From contig JAHEXO010000005.1 in the NCBI GenBank assembly GCA_023252065.1, positions 2,021-16,107 of the forward strand: DNA of 14,087 nt, read 5' to 3'. The position numbers and the translations under genes were made by a program. Position 1 is the first letter of the stretch. Every line of letters starts with the position of its first letter. Shown piece after piece: positions 1-6,822 of this stretch. The notes below the pieces were generated by a model. That model was not told the origin of the DNA. It worked only from the letters and a program-made list of their open reading frames with translations, and did not search any database. Origin of the DNA: Nocardioides sp. (lineage in GTDB: Bacteria > Actinomycetota > Actinomycetes > Propionibacteriales > Nocardioidaceae).

Positions 1-1
1 G

Positions 2-300
2 AGCCAGGGGAGCAGCAAGAAGGTGTCGGCCACCGACAGCGCAGGGGATCTCTACTCCGTCGCCCTCGAACAGATCGACAGCACGGGGCCGAGCTGTCCC
101 TGCTCTACACCAGGGCGACCCAGGCGATGGTCGCGGGCAGCACGATCACGGTCTCGTTCCCGGCCAGCACCACCTACCGGATCACCGCGGACGAGCTCAC
201 GGGCGTGACCACGCTCGACCGGACCTCGGCGGCGACCGGACGTACCTCGACGTTCCCTCCGGCGCGACCCGGACGACGGCGGCAGCGCGTGAGCTTGACC
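2..300 (+). pseudogene. Frame-broken fragment of a secreted/surface protein domain
   Basis: Reading frame 2 from the window edge gives a segment containing KKVSATDSAGDLYSVALEQ. Near position 90 the similarity moves to frame 1, with LSLLYTRATQAMVAGSTITV, then PASTTYRITADELTGV and TLDRTSAATG. Near 240 it moves again, to frame 3, with VPSGATRTTAAAREL. Joined together, these pieces resemble a beta-rich repeat common in actinobacterial exported proteins: a DSAGNxY start, an AGSTITV strand, a DEF/LSG motif, then a TLDxTxxxTG and PSSGATxTT tail. No single frame carries the whole domain, and none continues as a sensible protein past about 300. I therefore read it as a decayed gene or gene remnant whose 5' part lies outside the window. 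Sequencing errors are an alternative explanation. The family resemblance is from memory of the motif pattern and its function is unknown. Confidence 0.5.
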
Positions 301-666
301 GGAGGCCGAAAGTCGGCCTGCGGGAGGTAGCTCGACCCAAGACCACCGTCACCCCCTATCTCGTCTGAAACGGCGACCCGCGGCGACCGTGTCTGGTCCG
401 CGTGGTTTCGAGACGGTCGCCAGCGCGACCTCCTCAGCCATCGGAGCCTTCCCCCGCGACCTCCTCGATCGGGGGAGCTGCCCGCGGCCTCCTCACGGAG
501 CAGAGCTGGCCCGAACACCTCGACCGGCCCGGCATCCCGGCGCGACTGCGTGCCACTGGCGGTCCCGGGCGGGACCTTCGGCCCGTGCTCGTCCACGGCC
601 GCCGTCCTAGCGTGGAAAACACATGTGGTGGAGCCATCGATGCCGCCACCGGAGGGGAACGACATC
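301..666. other. Gene-free stretch upstream of adhE
   Basis: No open frame here looks like a protein; the short ones are arginine/proline-rich translations of GC-rich DNA. The stretch holds the hairpin repeat at 402-442 and two further copies of its GCG(A/G)CCTCCTC core at 456-466 and 484-494. It ends in the adhE leader with a ribosome binding site. TAGCGT at 608-613 fits a loose actinobacterial -10 pattern (TANNNT), but I see no convincing -35 partner. Confidence 0.5.
402..442. repeat. Intergenic hairpin repeat (GTTTCGAGACGG type)
   Basis: GTGGTTTCGAGACG runs straight into a perfect 6-bp inverted repeat: GGTCGC at 415-420, loop CAGC, GCGACC at 425-430. The stem resumes beyond two mismatched pairs (410-412 with 433-435). 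The string closely matches a short palindromic element I recall being scattered between genes in Nocardioides-like genomes, where it reads GGTTTCGAGACGG...CGACCTCCTCAACC. Its dispersal cannot be tested in one window. A folded RNA or a binding site for a nucleoid or regulatory protein are other possibilities. Confidence 0.5.
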
Positions 667-669
667 ATG
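651..669 (+). promoter_or_regulatory. Ribosome binding site and start codon of adhE
   Basis: GGAGGGGA at 651-658 lies 8 bases before ATG at 667. This settles the adhE start. The same frame stays open further upstream, but that extension is not protein-like and lacks such a site. Confidence 0.75.
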
Positions 670-3309
670 ACCAGCACCGTCGACCGCCCCGTCGAGACCG
701 ACCAGGTCGAGGCCGCCCATGAGCCCTTCGAGGGCCTTCCCGGTGACCGCCTGGACGCCGTCGACGACCTCGTCAGCCGGGCCACCGTGGCGGCGGAGGC
801 CTTCCGTGCCCTCGACCAGAAGCAGGTCGACGCCATCGTGGCCGCGATGGTCCGGGCCGGCGTACGGGCCGCGCCCGAGCTGGCGGCACTGGCGATCGAG
901 GAGACCGGCTTCGGCGTGTTCGAGGACAAGGTCGTCAAGAACTACGTCGCCACCGAGTTCCTCTCCGACTACCTGCGCGACCAGCGCACGGTGGGCGTCG
1001 TCGAAGAGGACGCCGAGCACGGCATCGTCCGGGTCGCCGAGCCGATCGGCGTGGTGCTCGCGATCACGCCCGTGACGAACCCGACCTCGACCGTGCTCTA
1101 CAAGGCGATCGTCGCGGCCAAGACCCGGAACGCGGTGATCTTCCGGCCCTCGCCGTACGCCGTGAGGTGCTGCGAGCGCAGCGTCGAGATCCTGCGCGAG
1201 GCTGCCGAGGCGGCCGGCCTGCCGCCCGGTGCCCTCCAGGTCAGCCCGGACGCCGAGCACGCGGTCACCCACTACCTCTTCAAGCACCCGGCAGTGGACT
1301 TCATCTGGGTCACCGGCGGACCGAAGATCGTCGCCTTGGCCAACGCCGCCGGCAAGCCCGGTCTGAGCGTCGGGCCGGGCAACGCGCCGATCTACGTCCA
1401 CCGCACCGCCGACCTGAAGGGCGCGGTCGTCGACATCTTGATCTCCAAGACCTTCGACGCCTCCGTGATCTGCCCGGCCGAGCAGACCTGCATCGTCGAC
1501 GAGGACGTCGCCGACGCGATGGTCGCGGAGTTCGAGCGGATGGGTGCCCACCTGCTCACTCCCGAGCAGGTCGACCTGCTGGTCGCGTTCGCCTTCGGCG
1601 CGGGCGATGCGGTGAACATGGCAGCCCTGGGCCAGCAGGCACCCGAGCTGGCTGCCCGTGCCGGCTTCGAGGTCACACCCGAGACCAAGGTCCTGCTCGC
1701 CCCTCTGCCGACGGACCTCGACGAGCTCGGGGCGCACCCGCTGGTGCGCGAGAAGCTGATGCCCGTGCTCGGCCTGGTGCGGTCGCCGGACGTCGCGCAT
1801 GGAGTCGCCGCGTCCGTCCTGGTCACCGAGCACGGTGGCCTCGGGCACACCTCCGCCGTCTACGCACGTGACCCCGAGGTCGTCGACGCGTTCGCGAAGG
1901 CGGTCCGCACCGGACGCATCCTGGTCAACGCGCCCACCGCCGTAGGTGCCCTGGGCGGGGTCTACAACAACCTGACGCCCACCTTCTCCCTCGGCTGCGG
2001 CACCTGGGGCGGCTCGACCACGACGGAGAACGTCAACGTGCACCAGCTGCTCAACATCAAGACCGTCTCCCACCGCCGCACACCCCCGCAGTGGTTCCGC
2101 GTGCCGTCGACGACGTTCTTCAACGCCGGCGCCCTCGACAACCTGCGCGAAGTCGAGTGCGAGGTCGCGGTCATCGTCACCGACCCCGACAGCGACGCGC
2201 GCGGCGTGACCGACCTGGTCCGGGAGAAGCTCCCGACCAGCCACGTCCACGTCTTCAGCGAGGTGCTGCCCGAGCCCGACGAGCACGTCGTACGACGCGG
2301 GGTCGAGGTGCTCGACCGGGTGCGGCCCGACACGATCGTCGCCGTCGGTGGTGGCTCCGTCATCGACGCGGCCAAGGCGATGCGGCTCTTCCACGAGCAC
2401 CCCGAGCAGCGCCTCGATGAGCTCGCCCTGCCCTTCCTCGACCCGCGCAAGCGGATGGCGGCGTTCCCGCAGGACCCGCACACCGTGCGTCTGGTTGCGG
2501 TGCCGACGACCTCCGGGACCGGCTCGGAGGTCTCCCCGGCCGCGGTGCTGACGGTGGGGGAGCGCAAGGAGACCCTCGTCGACTACTCCCTGGTGCCCGA
2601 CGTGGCCGTGGTCGACCCGTTGCTGGCGGTCTCGATGCCACGCTCGGTCACGGTCGACAGCGGGATCGACGCCCTCACCCACGCCCTCGAGGCTGTGGTG
2701 TCGATCTTCGCCTCGCCCTACACCGACGCCTTCTGCGTGCAGGCCGCACGGCTGATCTTCGACGCGCTGCCGACAGCAGCCGACGACCCAGAGGACCTTG
2801 CCGCGCGCACCGACATGGCCAACGCCGCCACCCTGGCCGGACTCGCGTTCTCCAACGCGTTCGTCGGCACCAACCACGCCCTGGCCCACGCGGTCGGCGC
2901 GCGGTTCGGGATCCCGCACGGCCGCGCCAACGGGATCTTCCTGCCGCACCTGCTGCGCTACAACGCGGGTCTGCCCAGCAAGTTCATGCCGGCGCCCGGC
3001 TACTCGGCGTACGTCGCGCCCGACAAGTACGCCCAGCTCGGCCGGGTGATCTTCGGCGGGCGTTCGCCCGAGGAAGCGCGGAGCCGCCTCTTCGACGGCG
3101 TGGAGGCACTGCTCGACCGGCTGGCGATGCCGCGCACGCTGGCCGAGGCAGGTGTCTCGCGCGAGGAGTTCGACGCGGCGCTGCCCGAGCTCGCGATGAC
3201 CGCGTTCGGCGACCTCAGCAACCGGACGAACCCACGGATGCCGTTGGTCACCGAGCTCACTGCCCTCCTCCGGGCGGGCTACGAAGGGAGGGAACCTGAT
3301 GCCCACTGA
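667..3309 (+). CDS. adhE: Bifunctional acetaldehyde-CoA/alcohol dehydrogenase AdhE
   Basis: This is an 880-residue fusion of a CoA-acylating aldehyde dehydrogenase and an iron-dependent alcohol dehydrogenase. It reversibly turns acetyl-CoA into acetaldehyde and then ethanol with NADH in the cytoplasm, and the family forms long filaments (spirosomes). The N-terminal domain carries VGPGNAPIYV and the catalytic cysteine C269 in FDASVICPAEQT. The linker passes near W476 (PPQWFRVPS). The alcohol dehydrogenase half has the NAD motif GGGSVIDAAK (from G561) and TTSGTGSEVSP. Its iron ligands by alignment to FucO and E. coli AdhE are D668, H672 (DALTH), H737 and H751 (NHALAH...IPHG), with the spacings expected for the family. 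Length matches E. coli AdhE (891), so both activities look intact. The last bases overlap the next gene, which implies co-transcription. No Rex-type redox operator is visible upstream. Confidence 0.95.
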   Translation: MTSTVDRPVETDQVEAAHEPFEGLPGDRLDAVDDLVSRATVAAEAFRALDQKQVDAIVAAMVRAGVRAAPELAALAIEETGFGVFEDKVVKNYVATEFLSDYLRDQRTVGVVEEDAEHGIVRVAEPIGVVLAITPVTNPTSTVLYKAIVAAKTRNAVIFRPSPYAVRCCERSVEILREAAEAAGLPPGALQVSPDAEHAVTHYLFKHPAVDFIWVTGGPKIVALANAAGKPGLSVGPGNAPIYVHRTADLKGAVVDILISKTFDASVICPAEQTCIVDEDVADAMVAEFERMGAHLLTPEQVDLLVAFAFGAGDAVNMAALGQQAPELAARAGFEVTPETKVLLAPLPTDLDELGAHPLVREKLMPVLGLVRSPDVAHGVAASVLVTEHGGLGHTSAVYARDPEVVDAFAKAVRTGRILVNAPTAVGALGGVYNNLTPTFSLGCGTWGGSTTTENVNVHQLLNIKTVSHRRTPPQWFRVPSTTFFNAGALDNLREVECEVAVIVTDPDSDARGVTDLVREKLPTSHVHVFSEVLPEPDEHVVRRGVEVLDRVRPDTIVAVGGGSVIDAAKAMRLFHEHPEQRLDELALPFLDPRKRMAAFPQDPHTVRLVAVPTTSGTGSEVSPAAVLTVGERKETLVDYSLVPDVAVVDPLLAVSMPRSVTVDSGIDALTHALEAVVSIFASPYTDAFCVQAARLIFDALPTAADDPEDLAARTDMANAATLAGLAFSNAFVGTNHALAHAVGARFGIPHGRANGIFLPHLLRYNAGLPSKFMPAPGYSAYVAPDKYAQLGRVIFGGRSPEEARSRLFDGVEALLDRLAMPRTLAEAGVSREEFDAALPELAMTAFGDLSNRTNPRMPLVTELTALLRAGYEGREPDAH

Positions 3310-3736
3310 CCATGCGCAGCAGACGATCGAGGTGGCGGCGCCGTTCGACAAGGTGCTGGCCACGATCCGCGACGTCGAGAGCCAGGTGGACTGGATCCCC
3401 GAGATCCTCGAGGCCGAGCTGCTCGAGGTCTATGAGGACGGCGGTCTCCCCGCGACGGCTCGCTTCAAGGCCTCGGCCACCGTCGGCACCGACCGGTACA
3501 CGCTCTCCTACGAGCACGGCGACGAGACGATGAGCTGGACGATGGTCGAGGGTCACCTGCAGACGGGGCAGGAAGGTCTCTACACCCTGCGCGAGCTCGA
3601 CCCGCAGACCACGTCGGTGACCTACGACCTCACCATCCACCACAACCTGCCGCTGCCCGGGTTCGTCCGCAACAAGGTGATCAAGGGCCTGGTCAACAAC
3701 ACCCTCACCGGGTTGAAGGCGCACCTCGAGGACTGA
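3299..3736 (+). CDS. SRPBCC (START-like) domain protein
   Basis: This 145-residue cytoplasmic protein has no signal peptide or membrane segment. It has the layout of the SRPBCC/polyketide cyclase superfamily, whose members form a helix-grip fold around a hydrophobic ligand pocket. The N-terminal strand and helix are QTIEVAAPFDKVLATIRDVE, followed by the WIPEI segment, alternating beta strands (ARFKASATVG, YTLSYEHGDE) and the long C-terminal helix with VRNKVIKGLVNNTLTGLKAH. The ATG lies inside the end of adhE (11-base overlap), and GGGAGGGA at 3286-3293 precedes it, so translation is probably coupled to adhE. The ligand is unknown. A lipid, coenzyme A derivative or aldehyde product would fit the context, but that is inference. 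The 3' end overlaps the convergent membrane protein gene by 32 bases. Confidence 0.85.
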   Translation: MPTDHAQQTIEVAAPFDKVLATIRDVESQVDWIPEILEAELLEVYEDGGLPATARFKASATVGTDRYTLSYEHGDETMSWTMVEGHLQTGQEGLYTLRELDPQTTSVTYDLTIHHNLPLPGFVRNKVIKGLVNNTLTGLKAHLED

Positions 3737-4115
3737 GCTCCCGCGCGGGCAGGAGTCCCCACGCCACGAGCCCCAGGCCGAGCACGACGCAGATGGGCTG
3801 GAGCGGGCTGAGTTCCCGGATGACCAGGACCTCCACGACGATCCAGCCCACGAGCAGCACGCCGGACAGCAGGCTCATCCGGGCCGCGCGAGGATCGTGA
3901 CGCCACGCCAGTACGGCGGTCGTGCAGGTCGGCACGCCGACGACCAGCAGCAGCGCGAGCCCACCGAGCAGCGTGCTGTCGAAGGGGAGCCGCGCACGGA
4001 GCTCGTCGACACCCGGGAGGAAGCCGACGACGAGCCCGGCGGCGCCGTAGCACGCCGAGACGGCGATGCCGGCGGCGTAGACCGCCAGTCCGCGTCCGGG
4101 GCTGTGGGGTGCCAC
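3705..4115 (-). CDS. Small four-helix membrane protein
   Basis: This 136-residue protein has four predicted transmembrane helices at about residues 9-31, 47-68, 81-102 and 106-123. They are separated by short loops with arginines (RARLPFD, WRHDPRAAR), and the C-terminal tail ends in SPRGAPSTR. I do not recognise the family; no catalytic or binding motif stands out. It starts at GTG 4115 with an AGGGTGG-like ribosome binding site just upstream on the minus strand. Its 3' end overlaps the SRPBCC gene tail by 32 bases on the opposite strand. It is divergent from the sulfatase, leaving about 170 bases for both promoters. The hydrophobicity pattern and ribosome site support a real gene; its role is unknown. 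Confidence 0.7.
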   Translation of the reverse strand: MAPHSPGRGLAVYAAGIAVSACYGAAGLVVGFLPGVDELRARLPFDSTLLGGLALLLVVGVPTCTTAVLAWRHDPRAARMSLLSGVLLVGWIVVEVLVIRELSPLQPICVVLGLGLVAWGLLPARELSPRGAPSTR

Positions 4116-4286
4116 GCGACCACCCTGCGGCGGTGTCCGGCGATGCGGCCAGGGTCGGAAGTCACCGGGTCCGGGATCACCGACCTCGCTGTCTCGTCAC
4201 TGCCCCGGACGACTGCGGACCAACGCGGACCGAGACAGGCACTTCGCCCCGAGACGGGCGTCCGGCGCCGGTGCTCCACTGGAAGC

Positions 4287-6005
4287 GTGTCCAGGCCTCG
4301 TCACGGGGTTGCCTTGGCCGGCGTTCTGGCTGCTGGGTCTCTGGCGTTCGCCGGCAACCCCTTGACGCCCTCGATGCCCGGCTCGCAGGTGGGAGCCGGG
4401 GCCGCACCGGTGGCCGCACCGGCGGTCGTGGCCGGACGGGTGATCGCCCCGAGGGCACTACGTCGTCCCAACGTGCTGGTCATCACGGCCGACGACATGC
4501 GGGCTGACGATCTGCAGTGGATGCCCCGCACCCGCCATCTGCTGGCGGACCGTGGGATCACGTTCCGCAACTCGTTCGCCCCGGATCCGCTGTGCGCCCC
4601 GTCGCGGGCGAGCTTCCTGACCGGCAGGTACGTCCACAACCACCGGGTCCTGGGCATCGAGCGACCCTACGGGTTCCGCTCCTTCAATGACTCCTCGACG
4701 CTGGGCACTCGGCTGCGTCGCGCCGGCTACCGCACCGCGCTGGTGGGCAAGTACGTCAACGGCTACGGCGAGGCGCGCACGTTCCGCCGTCACCAGCCGT
4801 CACTGTCGTACGTCCCTCCCGGATGGACGCAGTGGTGGGGGTCGGTGTGGAGGTCCGACCAGTGGCCGGGGGGTGGCACCTACGACTACGAGCACCTGAC
4901 GTCCAACGTGAACGGTCGGCTCCGCACCTGGCCCGGCCGCTACACCACCGACGTGACCGCTGGTCAGACCCAGGACCTGGTGCGGCGCTTCGGCAGCGCG
5001 TCGCCGAAGCGTCCGTGGTTCATCTGGTGGACCCCGGTGGCGCCGCATGCCGGTGTGCCGAACGAGTCCGACGACCCCGGCACGATCCCACGCTCCGACG
5101 GGACGCCCGAGCTCTGGGCGACCCCTGCCCGACCGGCGTGGGTCGAGCATCGCTTCGACGCGGTGATCACCCACGGCGCCGGAACGCCTCCGAACCGTTC
5201 GGCCGAACGGGATGTCTCGGACAAGCCCCACTACATCCGGGCCTACCCGCCGCTCAGCGCGCTCGAGAAGCGTGCCGAACGCGACGTCACGCGGCAGCGC
5301 GCGGAGGCGCTGTACGTGCTCGACGTCCAGATCGGCCACACGCTCACGACACTGCGCCGCTCCGGCCAGGCCTCCCGGACGATCGTGGTGCTCACCTCCG
5401 ACAACGGCTACTACCTCGGTGAGCACCGCAAGCGCATCGGCAAGACCACGCTCCACGAGCCCTCCATCCGGGTGCCGCTGCTCGTGGCCGGACCCGGGAT
5501 CCCGCACGGTGTCCGCTACGACCCCGCCACCGTCGAGGACCTGGCAGTGACGGTGGCCGGCTGGGCGGGGACCTCGCTGGTTCGCGCCGACGGCCACAGC
5601 CTCCAGGGCACCATCGCCCACGGCGACCGAGGATGGACGCGGCCGGTGGTCCTGGAGGGGCTCATCACCACGTCGGCGTACTCCACCGGAACCGCGGGTC
5701 GCGCGCTCATGCGAGGACTGGACACCAGCGGCATCCGGACCGGCCGCTACGCCCTGATCCGGTACTCCACCGGCGAGACCGAGGTCTACGACCTCTCCCG
5801 CGACCCGCTCGAGCTCCACAGCCTGTCCGGCCCCCGGTCGGAGGACCTGCGACGACTGCTGACCCGGACCTGGCGGCAGTACGCCGCGTGCGCAGGAGCG
5901 CAGTGCCGGGCCACGTTGCCAGCCGAGCTGCGCACAGCCACCACGCAGAACCGGTGGATCGCCGATCACCAGAGCCAGGAGACGCACCGCTACTACCACT
6001 ACTGA
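4287..6005 (+). CDS. Secreted sulfatase, N-acetylglucosamine-6-sulfatase-like
   Basis: This 572-residue exported enzyme of the alkaline phosphatase fold hydrolyses sulfate esters. The start chosen is GTG 4287 because it gives a classic signal peptide (SRPRHGVALAGVLAAGSLAFA, residues 2-22). The frame stays open upstream but codes nothing family-like, and the ribosome site GGAAG at 4281-4285 is very close and weak. The sulfatase signature CAPSRASFLTG begins at C103, the residue normally oxidised to formylglycine. Metal ligands are D69/D70 (ITADDMR) and D372/N373 (SDNGYYLGEH). GKYVNGYG and the PPGWTQWWG...YDYEHL segment resemble glucosamine-6-sulfatases, which suggests a sulfated amino sugar as substrate; family assignments within sulfatases are loose. 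The activating formylglycine-generating enzyme is not in this window. The gene ends 15 bases from the convergent peptidase E-like gene. Confidence 0.88.
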   Translation: MSRPRHGVALAGVLAAGSLAFAGNPLTPSMPGSQVGAGAAPVAAPAVVAGRVIAPRALRRPNVLVITADDMRADDLQWMPRTRHLLADRGITFRNSFAPDPLCAPSRASFLTGRYVHNHRVLGIERPYGFRSFNDSSTLGTRLRRAGYRTALVGKYVNGYGEARTFRRHQPSLSYVPPGWTQWWGSVWRSDQWPGGGTYDYEHLTSNVNGRLRTWPGRYTTDVTAGQTQDLVRRFGSASPKRPWFIWWTPVAPHAGVPNESDDPGTIPRSDGTPELWATPARPAWVEHRFDAVITHGAGTPPNRSAERDVSDKPHYIRAYPPLSALEKRAERDVTRQRAEALYVLDVQIGHTLTTLRRSGQASRTIVVLTSDNGYYLGEHRKRIGKTTLHEPSIRVPLLVAGPGIPHGVRYDPATVEDLAVTVAGWAGTSLVRADGHSLQGTIAHGDRGWTRPVVLEGLITTSAYSTGTAGRALMRGLDTSGIRTGRYALIRYSTGETEVYDLSRDPLELHSLSGPRSEDLRRLLTRTWRQYAACAGAQCRATLPAELRTATTQNRWIADHQSQETHRYYHY

Positions 6006-6020
6006 CGTGACGGTCCGCTG

Positions 6021-6689
6021 CTACGGGAAGTGTCTCCAGTGCCCTTCGGAGACGACCTCGACGGTGCCGTCGACCACCTTGATCGCCGTCGCGTCGTCCA
6101 TCGCGTACGCCGGACCGCCGATGCCCGCCGCCCACTGCTCGGCCTCGGCCATGGAGTTGCCCGGCATGCCGTCCTGAGCCAGGTGGGGGCAGATCGAGAA
6201 GTCGACGAGTCCCAACGTGCTGTCGTCACCGGTCGGCGGTCGCCACTGGATGAAGTCGTCCCCGACCCTGGGGGTCAGCACCATGCTCCCGGCGCTCAGT
6301 CCTACCCACACCGTCTCGCTCAGCGAGGGCAGCAGGTCGACCAGTCCGCACTCCCTCATCCAGTGGCACAGGTAGAGGACGTCACCGCCGCCCACCAGCA
6401 GGACGTCGGTCTCCTGGACGAGGGGCACCCAGCGCTCGCGTTCGATGCTGGGCAGCGCTGTGAGCTCCAGCACGCCGACGGACTTCCAGCCCAGCTCGAC
6501 CATGGGGTTCTCGGAGCCACCGCTGATGAACTCCCAGGCCCTGACGCCGGGGCCGACCCGAGGGTGCCCGTACGACGCGGTGGGGATGCACAGGGCCGTG
6601 GAGTCCGCGATCGGCTTCCCGAGCAGCTCGACCAACGCCTCGGTGATGCTGGCGTTCGTGACGCCGCCGGACGTGAGCAGAAGCTTCAT
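6021..6689 (-). CDS. Peptidase E-like protein (S51 family, class I glutamine amidotransferase fold)
   Basis: This 222-residue cytoplasmic protein is close in length to Salmonella PepE (229). It starts MKLLLTSGGV and contains the nucleophile elbow GLSAGS with S132. H169 (ICPHL) lies 37 residues later, the same separation as between the catalytic serine and histidine of PepE. LLVGGGDVLYLCHWMRE fits the conserved GGGN/DxxxL segment before the nucleophile. PepE itself cuts dipeptides and tripeptides that begin with aspartate; this divergent member may have another peptide substrate, and cyanophycinase-like activity is an alternative. The ATG at 6689 follows GGGAGG on the minus strand. It is divergent from the first kinase gene and convergent with the sulfatase. 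The frame remains open upstream across the kinases, but that part is only antisense. Confidence 0.87.
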   Translation of the reverse strand: MKLLLTSGGVTNASITEALVELLGKPIADSTALCIPTASYGHPRVGPGVRAWEFISGGSENPMVELGWKSVGVLELTALPSIERERWVPLVQETDVLLVGGGDVLYLCHWMRECGLVDLLPSLSETVWVGLSAGSMVLTPRVGDDFIQWRPPTGDDSTLGLVDFSICPHLAQDGMPGNSMAEAEQWAAGIGGPAYAMDDATAIKVVDGTVEVVSEGHWRHFP

Positions 6690-6718
6690 CAGGCCTCCCG
6701 ATTCGACCGCGACCACCG

Positions 6719-6763
6719 GTCCGACGTACGGACAAGACTCTCGCCGCGACACGCATCGCGGCG
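6719..6763. promoter_or_regulatory. Two inverted repeats between divergent pepE-like and kinase genes
   Basis: CGCCGCGA (6742-6749) and TCGCGGCG (6756-6763) form a perfect 8-bp inverted repeat with a 6-base spacer, CACGCA. A shorter one, GTCCG (6719-6723) and CGGAC (6729-6733), lies beside it. Both sit between two gene starts, so a terminator is unlikely. A regulator binding site acting on one or both genes is the natural reading, but the regulator is unknown and GC-rich DNA yields some such repeats by chance. Confidence 0.4.
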
Positions 6764-6809
6764 GGACACGTGACCCTAGCAAGGGCCGAGCGCCGCGTCG
6801 GACGAGCAA

Positions 6810-6822
6810 TACGCTGCCGGTG
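6810..6822 (+). promoter_or_regulatory. Possible -10 element giving a leaderless kinase transcript
   Basis: TACGCT (6810-6815) fits the TANNNT -10 pattern of actinobacterial promoters and lies 6 bases before GTG 6822. No purine-rich ribosome binding site precedes that GTG. Transcription starting at or next to the GTG would make the mRNA leaderless, which is common in Actinobacteria. No clear -35 element is visible. Confidence 0.35.

Noticed and set aside
620..627. CACATGTG palindrome in the adhE leader as a redox (Rex) or other operator
   Set aside because: It lacks the spacing of a Rex site (TTGTGA-N6-TCACAA), and an 8-base palindrome alone is too short to support a call.
607..3363. A 918-codon open frame on the minus strand opposite adhE
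   Set aside because: It is rich in G, R, H and D with no domain pattern, and mirrors the codon bias of adhE, whose product is a textbook full-length match. Such long antisense frames are expected at this GC content.
4215..4231. Two GCGGACC direct repeats 10 bases apart in the sulfatase upstream region
   Set aside because: The phase is one helix turn, but the 7-base GC-rich unit is common by chance here and lies near no recognisable promoter.
3897..4286. Upstream extension of the sulfatase frame
   Set aside because: It would bury the signal peptide inside the protein and run antisense through the membrane protein gene; its residues resemble no family.
4800..5999. 399-codon minus-strand frame opposite the sulfatase
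   Set aside because: Low-complexity arginine/glycine-rich translation without motifs, opposite a well-supported gene.
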